In this document: in pieces, positions 51,816 to 62,500 of the stretch | How the letters are laid out: each line of letters starts with the position of its first letter | Numbering within the stretch: the stretch's first letter is position 1 | Assembly: GCF_902506205.1 (NCBI RefSeq) | Contig: NZ_LR732816.1 | Coordinates: forward strand, 3,174,993-3,238,992 | Source of the DNA: Brevundimonas sp. G8 | GTDB taxonomy: Bacteria; Pseudomonadota; Alphaproteobacteria; Caulobacterales; Caulobacteraceae | Reading direction: 5' to 3' | Length of the DNA stretch: 64,000 nucleotides | Position numbers and translations under genes: made by a program | Notes under the pieces: generated by a model | Database searches by the model: none | Seen by the model: only the letters and a program-made list of their open reading frames with translations | Told to the model about the DNA's origin: nothing

Positions 51816-52867
51816 GCCACAGCAGTCTCCAACACCTGTGGCGCATTTTCAACAGCGGACTTGCGGCTTTGTGGCAAATTCGGCCGCCAGAGGTCCTGCA
51901 TGGCCACCTCGACTGCCTGCGGCTCGTCCAGTCGGCAAATTCTTGCCTTGGCCTCACGCCGGTGTTGCGGATCGGCCGGCCAGGGCGCCTGCTCGATGTA
52001 CCAACCGAGGTGCTTGCGGAACATCTTCAGCCCTAGCGGCAGGCCATAGAATTGGACCGACGCCCGCAGGTGCTCGATCACGATGGACAGCCGTTCGTCT
52101 GGTCCGGGCTCTTCGAGAGACACGCCGTCGATCAGCGCCCGCTCCAGATGCGCCGCCAGCCACGGCCGGCCATAGACGCCGCGCCCCAGCATCAGCCCGT
52201 CCGCGCCCGATCGCGCCAGCGCCTCGCGCGCCTCGTCGGCCGTGATGATATCGCCGTTGACGATGACGGGAATGCCCACCGCCGCCTTGACCGCGCCGAC
52301 CGCATCCCAATCCGCCTGGCCGGTATAGAACTGCTTGCGTGTGCGGCCGTGTACGGTCACCGCCTTGACGCCGATCGCCTCGGCGCGCCGGGCCAGTTCG
52401 GCGGCGTTCTTGCTGTCGTCGTCCCAGCCCAGCCGCATCTTGACCGTCACCGGCCGGCTTGTCGCCTGAACCGCCGCCTCCATGATCCGGCAGGCCAGAT
52501 CGGGCGTCCGCATGAGGGCCGACCCTGCCGCCGAGCCCGTGACCTCCTTGGCGGGACAGCCGAAGTTCAGATCGACGATGTCCGCCCCGGCCTTTTCAGC
52601 CATGCGCGCGCCTTCGCCCATCTGTTCAGGATCGCGCCCGACCAGCTGGATCACCGTCAGCGGCAGGCCTGCCCCCACGGCCGCACGCCGCACCACGTCG
52701 GGCCGCGCCCGCGCCAATTCCTTGGCCGCCACCATCTCGGTCGCGACATAGGCGGCGCCCAGCCGCGAGGCGAGCACGCGGAACGGCAGGTCCGTGATCC
52801 CGGTCATCGGCGCCATCAGCACCTGGCCGTGCACGGTCACGTCGCCGATCTGTAGGGTCTTGGCCAT
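51812..52867 (-). CDS. dusB: tRNA-dihydrouridine synthase (DusB/NifR3 family)
   Basis: The 351-residue protein is a flavin enzyme that reduces uridines in tRNA. It shows MAPMTGITDLPFRVLASRLGA at the N-terminus, the FMN-phosphate segment, the catalytic cysteine in LNFGCPAKEVTGSAAGSALM, and VKMRLGWDDDSKNAAELARRAE. ATG 52867 (MAKTLQIGDVTV) is preferred over one at 52903. As in other alphaproteobacteria the gene leads the nitrogen-regulation block (here ntrY and ntrX), with a 4-base overlap (ATGA). It is divergent from ispDF over 95 bases. Confidence 0.94.
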   Translation of the reverse strand: MAKTLQIGDVTVHGQVLMAPMTGITDLPFRVLASRLGAAYVATEMVAAKELARARPDVVRRAAVGAGLPLTVIQLVGRDPEQMGEGARMAEKAGADIVDLNFGCPAKEVTGSAAGSALMRTPDLACRIMEAAVQATSRPVTVKMRLGWDDDSKNAAELARRAEAIGVKAVTVHGRTRKQFYTGQADWDAVGAVKAAVGIPVIVNGDIITADEAREALARSGADGLMLGRGVYGRPWLAAHLERALIDGVSLEEPGPDERLSIVIEHLRASVQFYGLPLGLKMFRKHLGWYIEQAPWPADPQHRREAKARICRLDEPQAVEVAMQDLWRPNLPQSRKSAVENAPQVLETAVA

Positions 52868-52962
52868 AGGCGTCTTTCGCAGCATCCCAGGCCACTTCGT
52901 CAAGCATGACCGCGGCCGATTGATGGTTTCGCCCCGTCGCGGCGCATTCTAGTAAGGCCGCC

Positions 52963-54102
52963 ATGACATTCTCGGGCATCATCGTCGCGGCCGGTTCCGG
53001 TTCGCGCGCCGGCGGCGACAAACAGTGGCGGACCCTTGGCGGCAAGCCCGTCCTGCGCTGGTCGGCCGAGGCTCTGCTGAACGCCGGCGCCGACGAACTG
53101 ATCGTCGTCGTCGCACCTAACGCTCTGGACCGCGTGGCGGACGTGCTGTCCGACCTGGCCCGCTGGCGCGCTGTCGCCGGCGGAGACGCCCGCGCCGATT
53201 CGGTTCGTGCCGGCCTCGCGGCCCTGACCTGTGCGCCGGATCAGCCGGTGTTGATCCACGACGCCGCCCGCCCCCTGCTGGACCGGGCCGTCATCGACCG
53301 TCTGTTGTCCGCCCTCGAAACCGCCGACGGCGCCCTGCCCGTCCTGCCCGTCGCCGACAGCCTGCGCCGAGGCGAATCCCAGGTGATGACCGACGTGGTC
53401 GAACGCGACGGCCTTTGGCGCGCCCAGACGCCCCAGGCCTTCCGCCGTCGCGTGATCGAGGCCGCCTACTCCGCCTGGACCGATGCCGACGCCCCGGCCG
53501 ATGAAGCCGTCGTCGTCCAGCGCAAAGGCGGCAAAGTCGCCCTGGTCCAGGGCGATCCGCGCCTGATGAAACTGACCTATCCCGAGGATTTCGCCATGGC
53601 CGAGGCCCTTCTGCCCCATCAGACCCGCATCGGCTCCGGCTACGACGTCCATCGCTGGGGGCCAGGCGGTTCGGTCTGGCTGTGCGGGATCGAGGTGCCG
53701 CACGATCAGACGCTGATCGGTCATTCCGATGCGGACGCCGGTCTTCACGCCCTGACCGACGCCATCCTGGGCGCCATCGCGGCGGGCGACATCGGCGATC
53801 ACTTCCCGCCCACCGATCCGAAATGGAGGGGCGCCTCGTCGGATCAGTTCCTGATCCACGCCGCCGAACTGGTCTCCGCGCGCGGCGGACGCATCGTCAA
53901 CGTCGACGTCACCCTGATTTGCGAACATCCCAAGGTGAAGCCGCATCGCCAGGCCATGCGCGACCGCATCGCCGCCTTGCTGGGGCTCCCGCTCGACGCC
54001 GTCAGCGTCAAGGCCACCACGACCGAGGGCCTGGGCTTCACCGGACGCGGCGAAGGCCTCGCCGCCCAGGCCGTGGCGACCGTCGAACTACCCGCCCTTT
54101 AA
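52963..54102 (+). CDS. ispDF: Bifunctional MEP-pathway enzyme IspD-IspF
   Basis: The 379-residue fusion carries the cytidylyltransferase IspD (about 1-225: [51 protein letters not shown]) and the cyclodiphosphate synthase IspF (from about 225: [65 protein letters not shown] with conserved metal ligands). Together they perform the third and fifth steps of isoprenoid synthesis. The fusion is common in alphaproteobacteria. Its stop overlaps that of the opposing gene within a TTAA tetranucleotide. Confidence 0.97.
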   Translation: MTFSGIIVAAGSGSRAGGDKQWRTLGGKPVLRWSAEALLNAGADELIVVVAPNALDRVADVLSDLARWRAVAGGDARADSVRAGLAALTCAPDQPVLIHDAARPLLDRAVIDRLLSALETADGALPVLPVADSLRRGESQVMTDVVERDGLWRAQTPQAFRRRVIEAAYSAWTDADAPADEAVVVQRKGGKVALVQGDPRLMKLTYPEDFAMAEALLPHQTRIGSGYDVHRWGPGGSVWLCGIEVPHDQTLIGHSDADAGLHALTDAILGAIAAGDIGDHFPPTDPKWRGASSDQFLIHAAELVSARGGRIVNVDVTLICEHPKVKPHRQAMRDRIAALLGLPLDAVSVKATTTEGLGFTGRGEGLAAQAVATVELPAL

Positions 54103-56387
54103 CGCGCCGCCATATCCATCTGTCGGACCAGCGATCCAAACAGATTGACGTAATCATCCGTCCACGGACGAACCGTTGTCGGCGACAGCTTGCTCCACCG
54201 CCCATCCTCGCTGAACGCTTCCAGCGACGCCTGACTCTTGCCGATCAGCAGGGCTTCGGTCGAGGCTTCGGCCATCTGTCCCAAGCCCGATTGCTCGATA
54301 TAGACCTGATGCAGATGCGGAACTTTCAGCGCCTGGGCCGCCGCCTCGGCCGGCAGGGTGATCTCAAGGTTCCGGTTCGAAAGGTGCAACACCACCACGC
54401 CATCGGGGGCCAGCAGCCGCAGATACCCCCGGATGGCTTCCACCGTCAGCAGGTGGGTCGGCACGGCGTCTGACGAGAAGGCGTCGATGACAAGCAGGTC
54501 GTAGGACCCGGCTGGCTCCCGATCCATGGTCAGACGCGCATCCCCCATCACCGTCCGCACCGGACCGTCCGCGCACCCGTTGATGAAGCTGAACCATTTG
54601 GGGTCGCGCGACAGCCGGTCCACCATCGGATCGATCTCGAAGAAGGTCAGCTGGTCTTGCGCCCGCTTATAGGCCGCCATGGCGCCTGATCCCTGGCCCA
54701 CCACCCCGACCCGCGCCCCATCCAGACGCCGCGTCTGCATCTGCAGCATCGCCTGCCCCAGTGGTGTGGACGTGGCGTAATAGAGGGTCGGCTGACACAG
54801 GTTCTGCGCCCCTTGCGCCTGCGCCCCATGCAGGGTCGTGCCGTGCATCAGCACATGGATCGGCCCGCCCATCAGCGGATCGTCGATCTTGGCCACCCGC
54901 ATCACGCCAAAGAAGCTGCGCTCCGACAGCGCCCAGTCATAGCCGCGCGCGAGGTGATATCCAGACCAGACGATCGAGGCCAGAACCACGGTGAAAAGCA
55001 CCGCCCGGTCCCGCACCAGAAAGGCGAATAAAGTCGCGATGCCCAATATGCCCTGTGCGATCCGCACCAGCTGAGCATCGGGCACGGCCGCGCGCACGTC
55101 CGGCGCATAGCGCACCGCCTCCATCGACAGCGGCCCCAGGAAGGCGATGACCACGCCCGTCACGCAGCAGATGATCTCCCACGGCCGGATCTCGCGTCGG
55201 CTCCATGGCCGCAGCAGCCCTGCCGCGACCAGCACCAGCGGATACTCCCACACCATGTTGAACACCGCCGGTGCGATCAGGCCGTTGAATACGCCCCCGA
55301 CCACCCCGCCCAGCGACAGCAGCAGATAGAATTCCGTCAGCCGATCCGGCGCCGGCCGCCGCGCCGCCAGCCGTTGGTGACACATCAGGGCCGTGAAGAA
55401 GAAGGCCGCCAGATTGACCATGAAGACCAGCAGCCACTCGCCCGTCCGAAATGCAATCAGGGCCGCACACGCCGCCGCCATCGCGCCGTGCAGTCCCAGG
55501 CCCAGAGCCGGGGGAATGGCCGGTCGCGTCTGGAAGGCGATGACGAAGGTCAGCAAATACAGCGCCAGCGGTATGACCCACAGGAAGGGCGCCGAGGCCA
55601 CGTCCGTGGTCAGATGCGCCGTCACGCCCAGCATCAGGCTGGAAGGCGCGGCGGCCAGAAGCACCAACATCCCCTTCTCGCGCCAGGCGATGGGCGGGCT
55701 GATCGTCAGCGGCGCCGGATCGGCGGTCCCGACCTCGCGCCGCCGCCAGACCTGAACGCCTAGTCCCACGATCATCAGCACGAACAGGCCGTAGCCGAGG
55801 CTCCAGCCGATCCGCTGGTCAGACAGACTGGCCAAAGGCTCGATCAGCACCGGATAGGCCAGGAGCGCCAGGAAACTGCCCAGGTTGGACGCGGCATACA
55901 GGACATAGGGGTTCTTGCCGTCCGCATGGCCGGCCCGCACCCGCGCGTACCAAGCCTGCAACAGCGGCGCGGTCGCCGACAGCACCGCAAACGGCGCGCC
56001 GACCGACAGGGTCAGGGTCGCCAGCAGCCACAGCGCCGGTCGCGACGGATCGGGATCGCCCAGCAGGCCGCTGATCTGCAACGGCAGGAACAACGCCGCC
56101 AGGATCAACAGGCCCAGATGCACCCCCACCTGCATCCGCATCTTCGGAATGCGCTGCAACAGGTGCGCATAGGCGTAGCCGGCCAGAAGCGCGGTCTGGA
56201 AAAAGACCATCGAGGCGTTCCAAACCGACGGCGACCCGCCCAGCGTCGGCAGCACCAGCTTCGTCACCATAGGCTGAACGACGAAGACCAGACAGGCCGA
56301 GGTGAAGATGGCGACGGCGAACAGGATCGGCGCGGTGCGGTCCGATGTCTTGGCGGCGGGGCGCAGCGGGTCGACAGCCTCGATCAT
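54099..56387 (-). CDS. Fused MFS-like membrane/spermidine synthase-like protein
   Basis: The 762-residue protein has a long N-terminal membrane part with about ten helices (residues 15-480: [39 protein letters not shown]-like blocks). A soluble SpeE-like aminopropyltransferase/methyltransferase fold begins near residue 530: [68 protein letters not shown]. This fusion is known in other bacteria, with unproven substrates. The start is an ATG divergent from pncC over 40 bases. It may use a periplasmic- or membrane-derived acceptor. Confidence 0.86.
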   Translation of the reverse strand: MIEAVDPLRPAAKTSDRTAPILFAVAIFTSACLVFVVQPMVTKLVLPTLGGSPSVWNASMVFFQTALLAGYAYAHLLQRIPKMRMQVGVHLGLLILAALFLPLQISGLLGDPDPSRPALWLLATLTLSVGAPFAVLSATAPLLQAWYARVRAGHADGKNPYVLYAASNLGSFLALLAYPVLIEPLASLSDQRIGWSLGYGLFVLMIVGLGVQVWRRREVGTADPAPLTISPPIAWREKGMLVLLAAAPSSLMLGVTAHLTTDVASAPFLWVIPLALYLLTFVIAFQTRPAIPPALGLGLHGAMAAACAALIAFRTGEWLLVFMVNLAAFFFTALMCHQRLAARRPAPDRLTEFYLLLSLGGVVGGVFNGLIAPAVFNMVWEYPLVLVAAGLLRPWSRREIRPWEIICCVTGVVIAFLGPLSMEAVRYAPDVRAAVPDAQLVRIAQGILGIATLFAFLVRDRAVLFTVVLASIVWSGYHLARGYDWALSERSFFGVMRVAKIDDPLMGGPIHVLMHGTTLHGAQAQGAQNLCQPTLYYATSTPLGQAMLQMQTRRLDGARVGVVGQGSGAMAAYKRAQDQLTFFEIDPMVDRLSRDPKWFSFINGCADGPVRTVMGDARLTMDREPAGSYDLLVIDAFSSDAVPTHLLTVEAIRGYLRLLAPDGVVVLHLSNRNLEITLPAEAAAQALKVPHLHQVYIEQSGLGQMAEASTEALLIGKSQASLEAFSEDGRWSKLSPTTVRPWTDDYVNLFGSLVRQMDMAAR

Positions 56388-56427
56388 GGCTCTGGTTAGA
56401 GCCGGACTCGCAGCCTATGAAAAGACC

Positions 56428-56916
56428 ATGTTTCCTCAAGACATCCAGCGCCAGGCGCAACAGATCGTCGCAACCGCGACCGAACGCGGCCTGATGCTGG
56501 CCACGGCCGAAAGCTGCACCGGCGGTCTGGTCGCGGCGGCGCTAACGGCAATTCCCGGCTCATCTTCCGCGCTGGACAGGGGCTTCGTCACCTACAGCAA
56601 CGACGCCAAGATGCAGATGCTGGACGTGCCGGAGGCGACCCTCGCCGCTCACGGCGCAGTGTCGGAAGCCACCGCCCGCGCCATGGCCCAGGGTGCCGTC
56701 GCCCGGTCGCGCGCCGCCGTCTCGGTCTCGGTCACCGGTGTCGCAGGCCCCGGCGGCGGGTCGGACGAGAAACCGGTGGGCCTGGTGCATTTCGCGGCCT
56801 GCGGTCCCGCTGGCCAGATCCATCGCGAAGAGCGATTCGGCGACATCGGCCGCGACGCCGTCCGCCTGGCCAGTGTCCGCGTCGCTCTGGACATGCTGGC
56901 GGATCGCCTGGCGTGA
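56428..56916 (+). CDS. pncC: CinA-family nicotinamide-nucleotide amidase (PncC)
   Basis: The 162-residue protein is the stand-alone CinA C-terminal domain, which deamidates NMN to recycle NAD. Motifs are LATAESCTGGLVAAALTAIPGSS (catalytic serine), FVTYSNDAKMQMLDV, and VSVTGVAGPGGGSDEKPVGLVHFA. It lacks the N-terminal molybdopterin-like part of full CinA. ATG 56428 (MFPQDIQRQ) is the family-like start; an upstream in-frame ATG would reach into the divergent gene. Its stop overlaps the following TusA-like start (GTGA). Confidence 0.93.
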   Translation: MFPQDIQRQAQQIVATATERGLMLATAESCTGGLVAAALTAIPGSSSALDRGFVTYSNDAKMQMLDVPEATLAAHGAVSEATARAMAQGAVARSRAAVSVSVTGVAGPGGGSDEKPVGLVHFAACGPAGQIHREERFGDIGRDAVRLASVRVALDMLADRLA

Positions 56917-57164
56917 GCGACCCGGTCGTCATTGACGCCAGGGGCCACCGCTGCCCCACGCCCAGCCTAAAGCTGATGAAGGCGATGAACGGCGCCGTGC
57001 CCGGCTCGCGCTTCGTGCTTCTTGCCACCGACCCCATGGCGCGGATCGATGTGCCATTCCTGATGTCTCAGAAGAACGGCCGGATAATCGCGGTCGAAGA
57101 AACGGGCGGTCTGCTGCGCCTTACGGTCGAGACCGGCGGCTCGCCCGACGTTCCGACAGATTGA
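56913..57164 (+). CDS. TusA-family sulfurtransferase-like protein
   Basis: The 83-residue protein has the TusA hallmark near the N-terminus (VVIDARGHRCPTPSLKLMKAM), with the conserved CPxP cysteine at about residue 14, and a two-layer alpha/beta fold. The family carries persulfide for tRNA thiolation or other pathways. It starts at GTG 56913, overlapping the pncC stop by 4 bases, and its 3' end overlaps the opposing BrkB-family gene by 44 bases. Its partner is not known here. Confidence 0.9.
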   Translation: MSDPVVIDARGHRCPTPSLKLMKAMNGAVPGSRFVLLATDPMARIDVPFLMSQKNGRIIAVEETGGLLRLTVETGGSPDVPTD

Positions 57165-58074
57165 CCACGCTGGCAGGCTCCGACTGAGCCTCGGCCTGCT
57201 TTTTGGCCGCCAGCTCCATCTCGGTTGCGAATGCCCCGCCGTAGAAGATGGCGTTCACGTTCCACGACAACCAGATCAGCAACACGACCACGGCGCCGAC
57301 CGACCCATAGGTGGCCCCCAGCGGCGCGATCTGCTCGACATAGATGGCGCACAGCCATGACGACACGACCGACATCAGTGTCGCCACCAGCCCGCCCGCC
57401 GTCGCCGGCAGCCAGGCCACCGGGGTCCGATGGCTCATGGCGTAGCGATAAAGCAGCGTCAGCCCGATCACGAGCCCGATGGCGGGCAGAAAGGCGTCCA
57501 GCGGCGCGATCCCGCTGCGCATCGGCGATCCCGCAGCCGCCGACGCATGGGCCAGGATCCGCACCGTCACGACCGCGCCGGACACAACGGTGAACAGCGC
57601 AAAGGCGAAGATGGCGACGAAGAAGGCCAACAAGTTGAACTTGAAAAACCCGTGTGGCTCGGTCTCGTCATGGATCAGGTTCAATCCCGCCAACAAGGCC
57701 TTGAATCCCCTATGCGCCGCATAGGCGCCGACGAACAAGGCGAATGCGCTCTGGGCCGAGACCGTCCTCGCCGAGGCATTGCTCAACCGCGTGATCTCGC
57801 CCTGGAAGATGTTCTGCGCCGCCTTGGGCAGCAGGTCCGACAGGGCCGCCGCCTGGGCGCTGACCTCACTGATTGACAGACCCAGCTTGTAGAAGCCGAT
57901 CAGGATGGCGATGGCCGGAAACACCGCCAGCAGGGCGAAGAACGACACCCCGCCCGTGTAGAGCATGACGTCGCGTCCCCAACTGCGGGTGAAGGCCCGC
58001 ACGGCCAGTCCGCCCCAGAATCCCGGCGCCTTCAGGACCGATCGTGTCAGCTGTTCACTCAAGCCGGTCCCCAC
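57121..58074 (-). CDS. YihY/BrkB-family membrane protein
   Basis: The 317-residue protein has about six membrane helices with the BrkB pattern: the N-terminal GRDVMLYTGGVSFFALLAVFPAIAILIGF, the segment FKALLAGLNLIHDETEP, a central helix pair (LAFFVAIFAFALFTVVSGAVV), and the C-terminal GATYGSVGAVVVLLIWLSWNVNAIFYGGAFATEME. These proteins were once annotated ribonuclease BN, which is now thought wrong; the function is unknown. The start is uncertain (GTG 58074 or TTG shortly after). It overlaps the TusA-like gene tail to tail by 44 bases. Confidence 0.88.
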   Translation of the reverse strand: MGTGLSEQLTRSVLKAPGFWGGLAVRAFTRSWGRDVMLYTGGVSFFALLAVFPAIAILIGFYKLGLSISEVSAQAAALSDLLPKAAQNIFQGEITRLSNASARTVSAQSAFALFVGAYAAHRGFKALLAGLNLIHDETEPHGFFKFNLLAFFVAIFAFALFTVVSGAVVTVRILAHASAAAGSPMRSGIAPLDAFLPAIGLVIGLTLLYRYAMSHRTPVAWLPATAGGLVATLMSVVSSWLCAIYVEQIAPLGATYGSVGAVVVLLIWLSWNVNAIFYGGAFATEMELAAKKQAEAQSEPASVVNLSERRASRRSRP

Positions 58075-58264
58075 AACCGTTGCAACAAGCGGCGGAACCT
58101 AGCGGATTCCGTTGGCCGTGAAAGTCTCATCCGCGTGAGGACGGACTTTCTCGTGGACGCCCTCGTTCCATTCGCCATGACATTGCATCCTTAACACCCT
58201 CGTCGCTATGGTCCGCATGCCTCCGACCAGCTATGGGCGCGGCGACTTACGGAGACGACGAGTT

Positions 58265-59572
58265 TTGGCTTTCGACGCGCGTGTATTGATCCTGGCGGCT
58301 GACGATGGCCGGATCGGGCCGCTCGCTGCGGGTCTGGATGCGTTGGGCTGGCGCACGGTGACAGCGCGCGACGTGGTGTCGGCCGAGCTGACCCTTCAGG
58401 ATTTCCCGCTAGAAGCCGCCGTCATCGACATCGACACTTTCGGCCTGGATGTTGCGATGCGCCTGCGCGCCGCCGCCGAGCCGCGTCGCCTGCCGATCAT
58501 GGTCATCGGAGCCCGCCCCGATTCGATCAAAGGCGCGGACCTGACCATGTCCACCCCGCCCCATCCGGCCCAAGCCGCCCTGCGGCTGGAGCAGCTGGGT
58601 CGCGCCGCCATCGCCGAGGAAGAGTTTCACCTGCGGGTGACCACCTTCGCGACGCGCGACGTAAAGCTGGACGCCCGTTCCGATGACGACGGACCGCTGC
58701 GGGTGCTGGCGGCCGGCGTTGCGGATCGCCGCTTCCTGGCCCTGTCCAACGCCCTGACCGCCGCAGGCGTCGAGGTCGTCGCCGCCCCCACACCCTACAC
58801 GGCCTTCGACTATCTGCACGAAAGCCCGTTCGACGCCGCCGTGCTGTGGGGCGCCGAGGATCATGCGCCGGCCCTGTCCATCGCGGCGGGCATGAAGCGC
58901 AACACCCGTCTCTATCACATTCCGCTGATGCTCTATCTGCGCGGCAAGAACGAGATCAGCCTGTCCGAGCTTTTCAACCGCGGCTTCGCCGACGTCGCCT
59001 CGGCCGAGACGCCGGAGGCCGAGACGGCCGAACGCATCCTGGCCTTGGCCGGCGCGCATCGCACCCACTTAGGCATCCGCAAGACGCTGGATTCGGTGCG
59101 CAGCCTGGAGCTGATGGATCCCGCGACGGGTCTGTTCACGCCCGAACTGTTCGCCAGCCACCTGGGCCGTGTAGCCGAGGCGTCACGCGCGCGCAAACGC
59201 CCGCTGTCCGTCTGCGTCCTGCGCGTTCGCGAAACCGAATCCGTCACCTGGGCGCGCCAGGGCGGTTGGCTGGACCGCGCCATGCCCCAGATCGGCGCCA
59301 TGGTCTCACGCCTGGTGCGGGTCGAGGACACCCCTGCCCGCCTGGCTAAGGAAGTCTTCGCCCTGGCCCTGCCCGCCACCCACGCCGAACCGGCGCGCCT
59401 GGCCGCCGAACGGATCGCCGCCGTCATCGGCTGCACCGCGTTCGACGCCGGCCCCGACCGCTCGCCCTTCGTCGCCGAGTTCGATGTCGGCGCCGCCGAG
59501 ATGCAGCCGAACGAAAGCGCCGCCGCCCTCTTGGAACGCGCCTCGGCCGACCTGTTCGAAAAGACGCGCTGA
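58265..59572 (+). CDS. popA: PopA-like c-di-GMP receptor (two receiver domains plus degenerate GGDEF)
   Basis: The protein (435 residues from TTG 58265) has a first receiver domain with the acidic pair ADD and a phosphoacceptor-like aspartate in VIDIDTFG. A second receiver lacks its aspartate, and a GGDEF-type domain follows from about residue 285. In the last, the active site is degraded (LAKEV at 360-364 in place of GGEEF), but the inhibitory c-di-GMP site RVED (352-355) is intact. This is exactly the PopA design in Caulobacter, where it recruits CtrA for ClpXP degradation at the pole. GGAG lies 10 bases before the TTG; an ATG at 58208 is the alternative. It ends 4 bases before mfd. Confidence 0.82.
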   Translation: MAFDARVLILAADDGRIGPLAAGLDALGWRTVTARDVVSAELTLQDFPLEAAVIDIDTFGLDVAMRLRAAAEPRRLPIMVIGARPDSIKGADLTMSTPPHPAQAALRLEQLGRAAIAEEEFHLRVTTFATRDVKLDARSDDDGPLRVLAAGVADRRFLALSNALTAAGVEVVAAPTPYTAFDYLHESPFDAAVLWGAEDHAPALSIAAGMKRNTRLYHIPLMLYLRGKNEISLSELFNRGFADVASAETPEAETAERILALAGAHRTHLGIRKTLDSVRSLELMDPATGLFTPELFASHLGRVAEASRARKRPLSVCVLRVRETESVTWARQGGWLDRAMPQIGAMVSRLVRVEDTPARLAKEVFALALPATHAEPARLAAERIAAVIGCTAFDAGPDRSPFVAEFDVGAAEMQPNESAAALLERASADLFEKTR

Positions 59573-59576
59573 GGCT

Positions 59577-62500
59577 TTAAGCCCCCGCCACCCGCGCCAG
59601 GTCGGCCGTGATCCGCTCCGCCACCTTGAGCCGCTCTTCCGCCGTCGGCCAGTCGCCGGACACCACGATCTTCTGATCCGGCCGGATCTTCCAGAACGCC
59701 TGGTTCTTCTGGATCAACCCCACCAGACCCATCGGGTTGGGGAAGCTGTTGTCGCGCAGGGTCAGCACCGCACCGCGCGGCCCGATGTCGATCTTCTCGA
59801 TACAGGCCCGACGGCAGTTCGACTTGATGCCGACGATCTTCAGCAGTTGCTGCGCCTCGTCCGGCAACGGCCCGAACCGGTCGATCAGTTCGGCCGCAAG
59901 GGCTTCGCGATCCTCGGCCTGTTCGGCGTCAGACAGGCGGCGATACAGGCTGAGACGGACGTTCAGGTCCGGCACGTATTCCTCTGGAATCAAGACGGAA
60001 GCGCCGACGTTGATCGATGGCGACCAGCCGCGATCCACGGTCAGCCCCTCGCCCTTCTCGCGCAGCTCGGCGACCGCATCCTCCAGCATCTGCTGGTACA
60101 GTTCGACGCCCACCTCGCGGATATGGCCCGACTGTTCGTCGCCCAGCAGGTTGCCGCCGCCGCGCTGGTCCAGATCGTGGCTGGCCAACTGGAAGCCGGC
60201 GCCCAGATTGTCCAGCGACTGCAGCACCTGCAACCGCCGCTCGGCGGACAGGGTCATGGGCTTGACAGCATCCGTGGTGAGATAGGCGAAGGCTCGCGCC
60301 TTGGACCGGCCGACCCGGCCCCGGATCTGGTAAAGCTGCGCCAGGCCGAACATGTCGGCACGGTGGACCACCAGCGTATTGGCTGTCGGGATATCCAGCC
60401 CGCTCTCGACGATGGTGGTCGAGACCAGCACGTCGTATTCCCCATCGTAGAAGGCGCTCATCACTTCCTCCAGCTGGGTCGGCGCCATCTGGCCGTGGCC
60501 GACAACGAACTTCACCTCAGGCACCTGCTCGCGCAGGAACTTCTCGATGGCCGGCAGGTCCTTCAAGCGCGGCGCGACATAATAGGCCTGACCCCCGCGA
60601 TACTTCTCTCGCAGCAGAGCTTCGCGCACCAGCACCGGGTCCCACGGTGTTACATAGGTCCGCACCGCCAGGCGATCGACCGGCGGTGTGGCGATGATCG
60701 ACATCTCGCGAATGCCCGACAGCGCCATCTGCAAGGTGCGCGGGATCGGCGTGGCGGTCAGGGTCAGCAGATGCACGTCGGCGCGCAGCGACTTCAGCTT
60801 CTCCTTATGCTTGACGCCGAAGTGCTGCTCCTCGTCGACGATGACCAGGCCCAGGTCGCGGAAGCCAACCTGTTCGGACAGCACCGCATGAGTGCCGACG
60901 ACGATCTCGACCGAGCCGTCCTTCAAGCCAGCGCGCGTCTCCGCCGCCTCCTTGGCGCTCACCATCCGCGACAGTTGCCGCACCTTCACCGGCCAGCCGG
61001 CGAAGCGTTCGGTGAAGGTCTTGTAGTGCTGGCGTGCCAACAAGGTCGTCGGCGCCACGATGGCCACCTGTTGCCCCGTCATCGCCACGACGAAGGCGGC
61101 GCGTAGCGCCACCTCGGTCTTGCCGAAGCCGACGTCGCCACAGATTAGCCGATCCATCGGCGTGCCCTTGCCCAAATCCTCCAGCACGTCGCCGATGGCG
61201 TTCAACTGGTCGTCCGTCTCCTCGTAGGGGAAGCGGGCGCAGAACTCGGCGAACAGGCCCGACGGCGGAACGACCGCCTGGGTCTCGCGCAGCGCGCGTT
61301 TGGCCGCCAGGGCGATCAGCCCCTCGGCCATAGCCCGCAGACGTTCCTTGGCCTTGGACTTGCGCGCCTGCCAACCGGCGCCGCCCAGCCGATCCAGTTG
61401 CGCCCCTTCCGAATCCGAACCGTATCGGGTCAGAAGGTCAATATTTTCAACCGGCAGGTAAAGTTTGCTCTCACCGGCGTACAACAGCTCCAGGCAATCG
61501 TGAGGCGCCTGCTGGATGTCCAGCGTCTTCAGCCCCTCATAGCGCCCGATGCCGTGATCCAGGTGAACCACCAGATCCCCGGTGGTCAGGGCCGAGGCCT
61601 CGGCCAGGAAGTTCGACGCCCGCCGCTTCTTCCTGGGTCGCGCCAGGCGGTCGCCCAGGATGTCGGTCTCGGAGATGACCGCGACCTCGTCCGTCGCAAA
61701 ACCATGCTCGACCGGCAGGACGCCGCGCAGATAGATGTCCTTCGGCGCCGCCTGCACATCGGCCCAGTCGCGCACGGCGACGATATGATCCAGGCCGTGG
61801 TCGGCCAGCATGGTCGCCAGACGTTCCGACGAGCCTTCGGTCCATGAGGCGAACAGCACACGCTTGCCCTCCGTCTTAAGCGCCTGGGCATAGGCCGCCA
61901 CCGCCTCGAACAGGTTGACACTGTCCTGCGCCCGCTCGGCCGCAAAGGTCCGGCCCAGCCGGCCGCCCGCATCCTCGCCCCCGCTGGAAAACGGCGTGAA
62001 CCGACGCACGGCGCGGCCCGCCAGCGCCTGGTTCCAGTCGCCGGCGTCAAGATACAGCGACCGGGGCGCCAGGGCGCGGTTCGAACCGGCGGCGCCCTTG
62101 GTCTTGGCGGCTTCCACCCGTCCGTCATAGGCGTCGGCGATCAGGTCCCACCGCTCGGCCCGCGCGCTCTCGGCCTGATTGTCGAGGAAAATCTGCGCCT
62201 GGTCGGGTAGGTAGTCGAACAGCGAATCCAGGCTCTCGTAGAACAGCGGCAGCCACTGCTCCATGCCCTGCCGCCGCGCGCCCTCGCTGATCGTCGCATA
62301 AAGCGGATCATCGCCCGGCGCGCCGAACAGGTTCAGATAGCCGGTTCGGAAACGCGAGATCGCCGCTGCATCCAGCAGGGCCTCCGAAACGGGCGCCAGC
62401 GACACCGCCGTCATCTGGCCCGTAGAGCGCTGGGTCTCGGGATCGAAGGTGCGGATCGATTCCAGTTCGGAGCCGAACATGTCCAGCCGCACGGGCTCCT

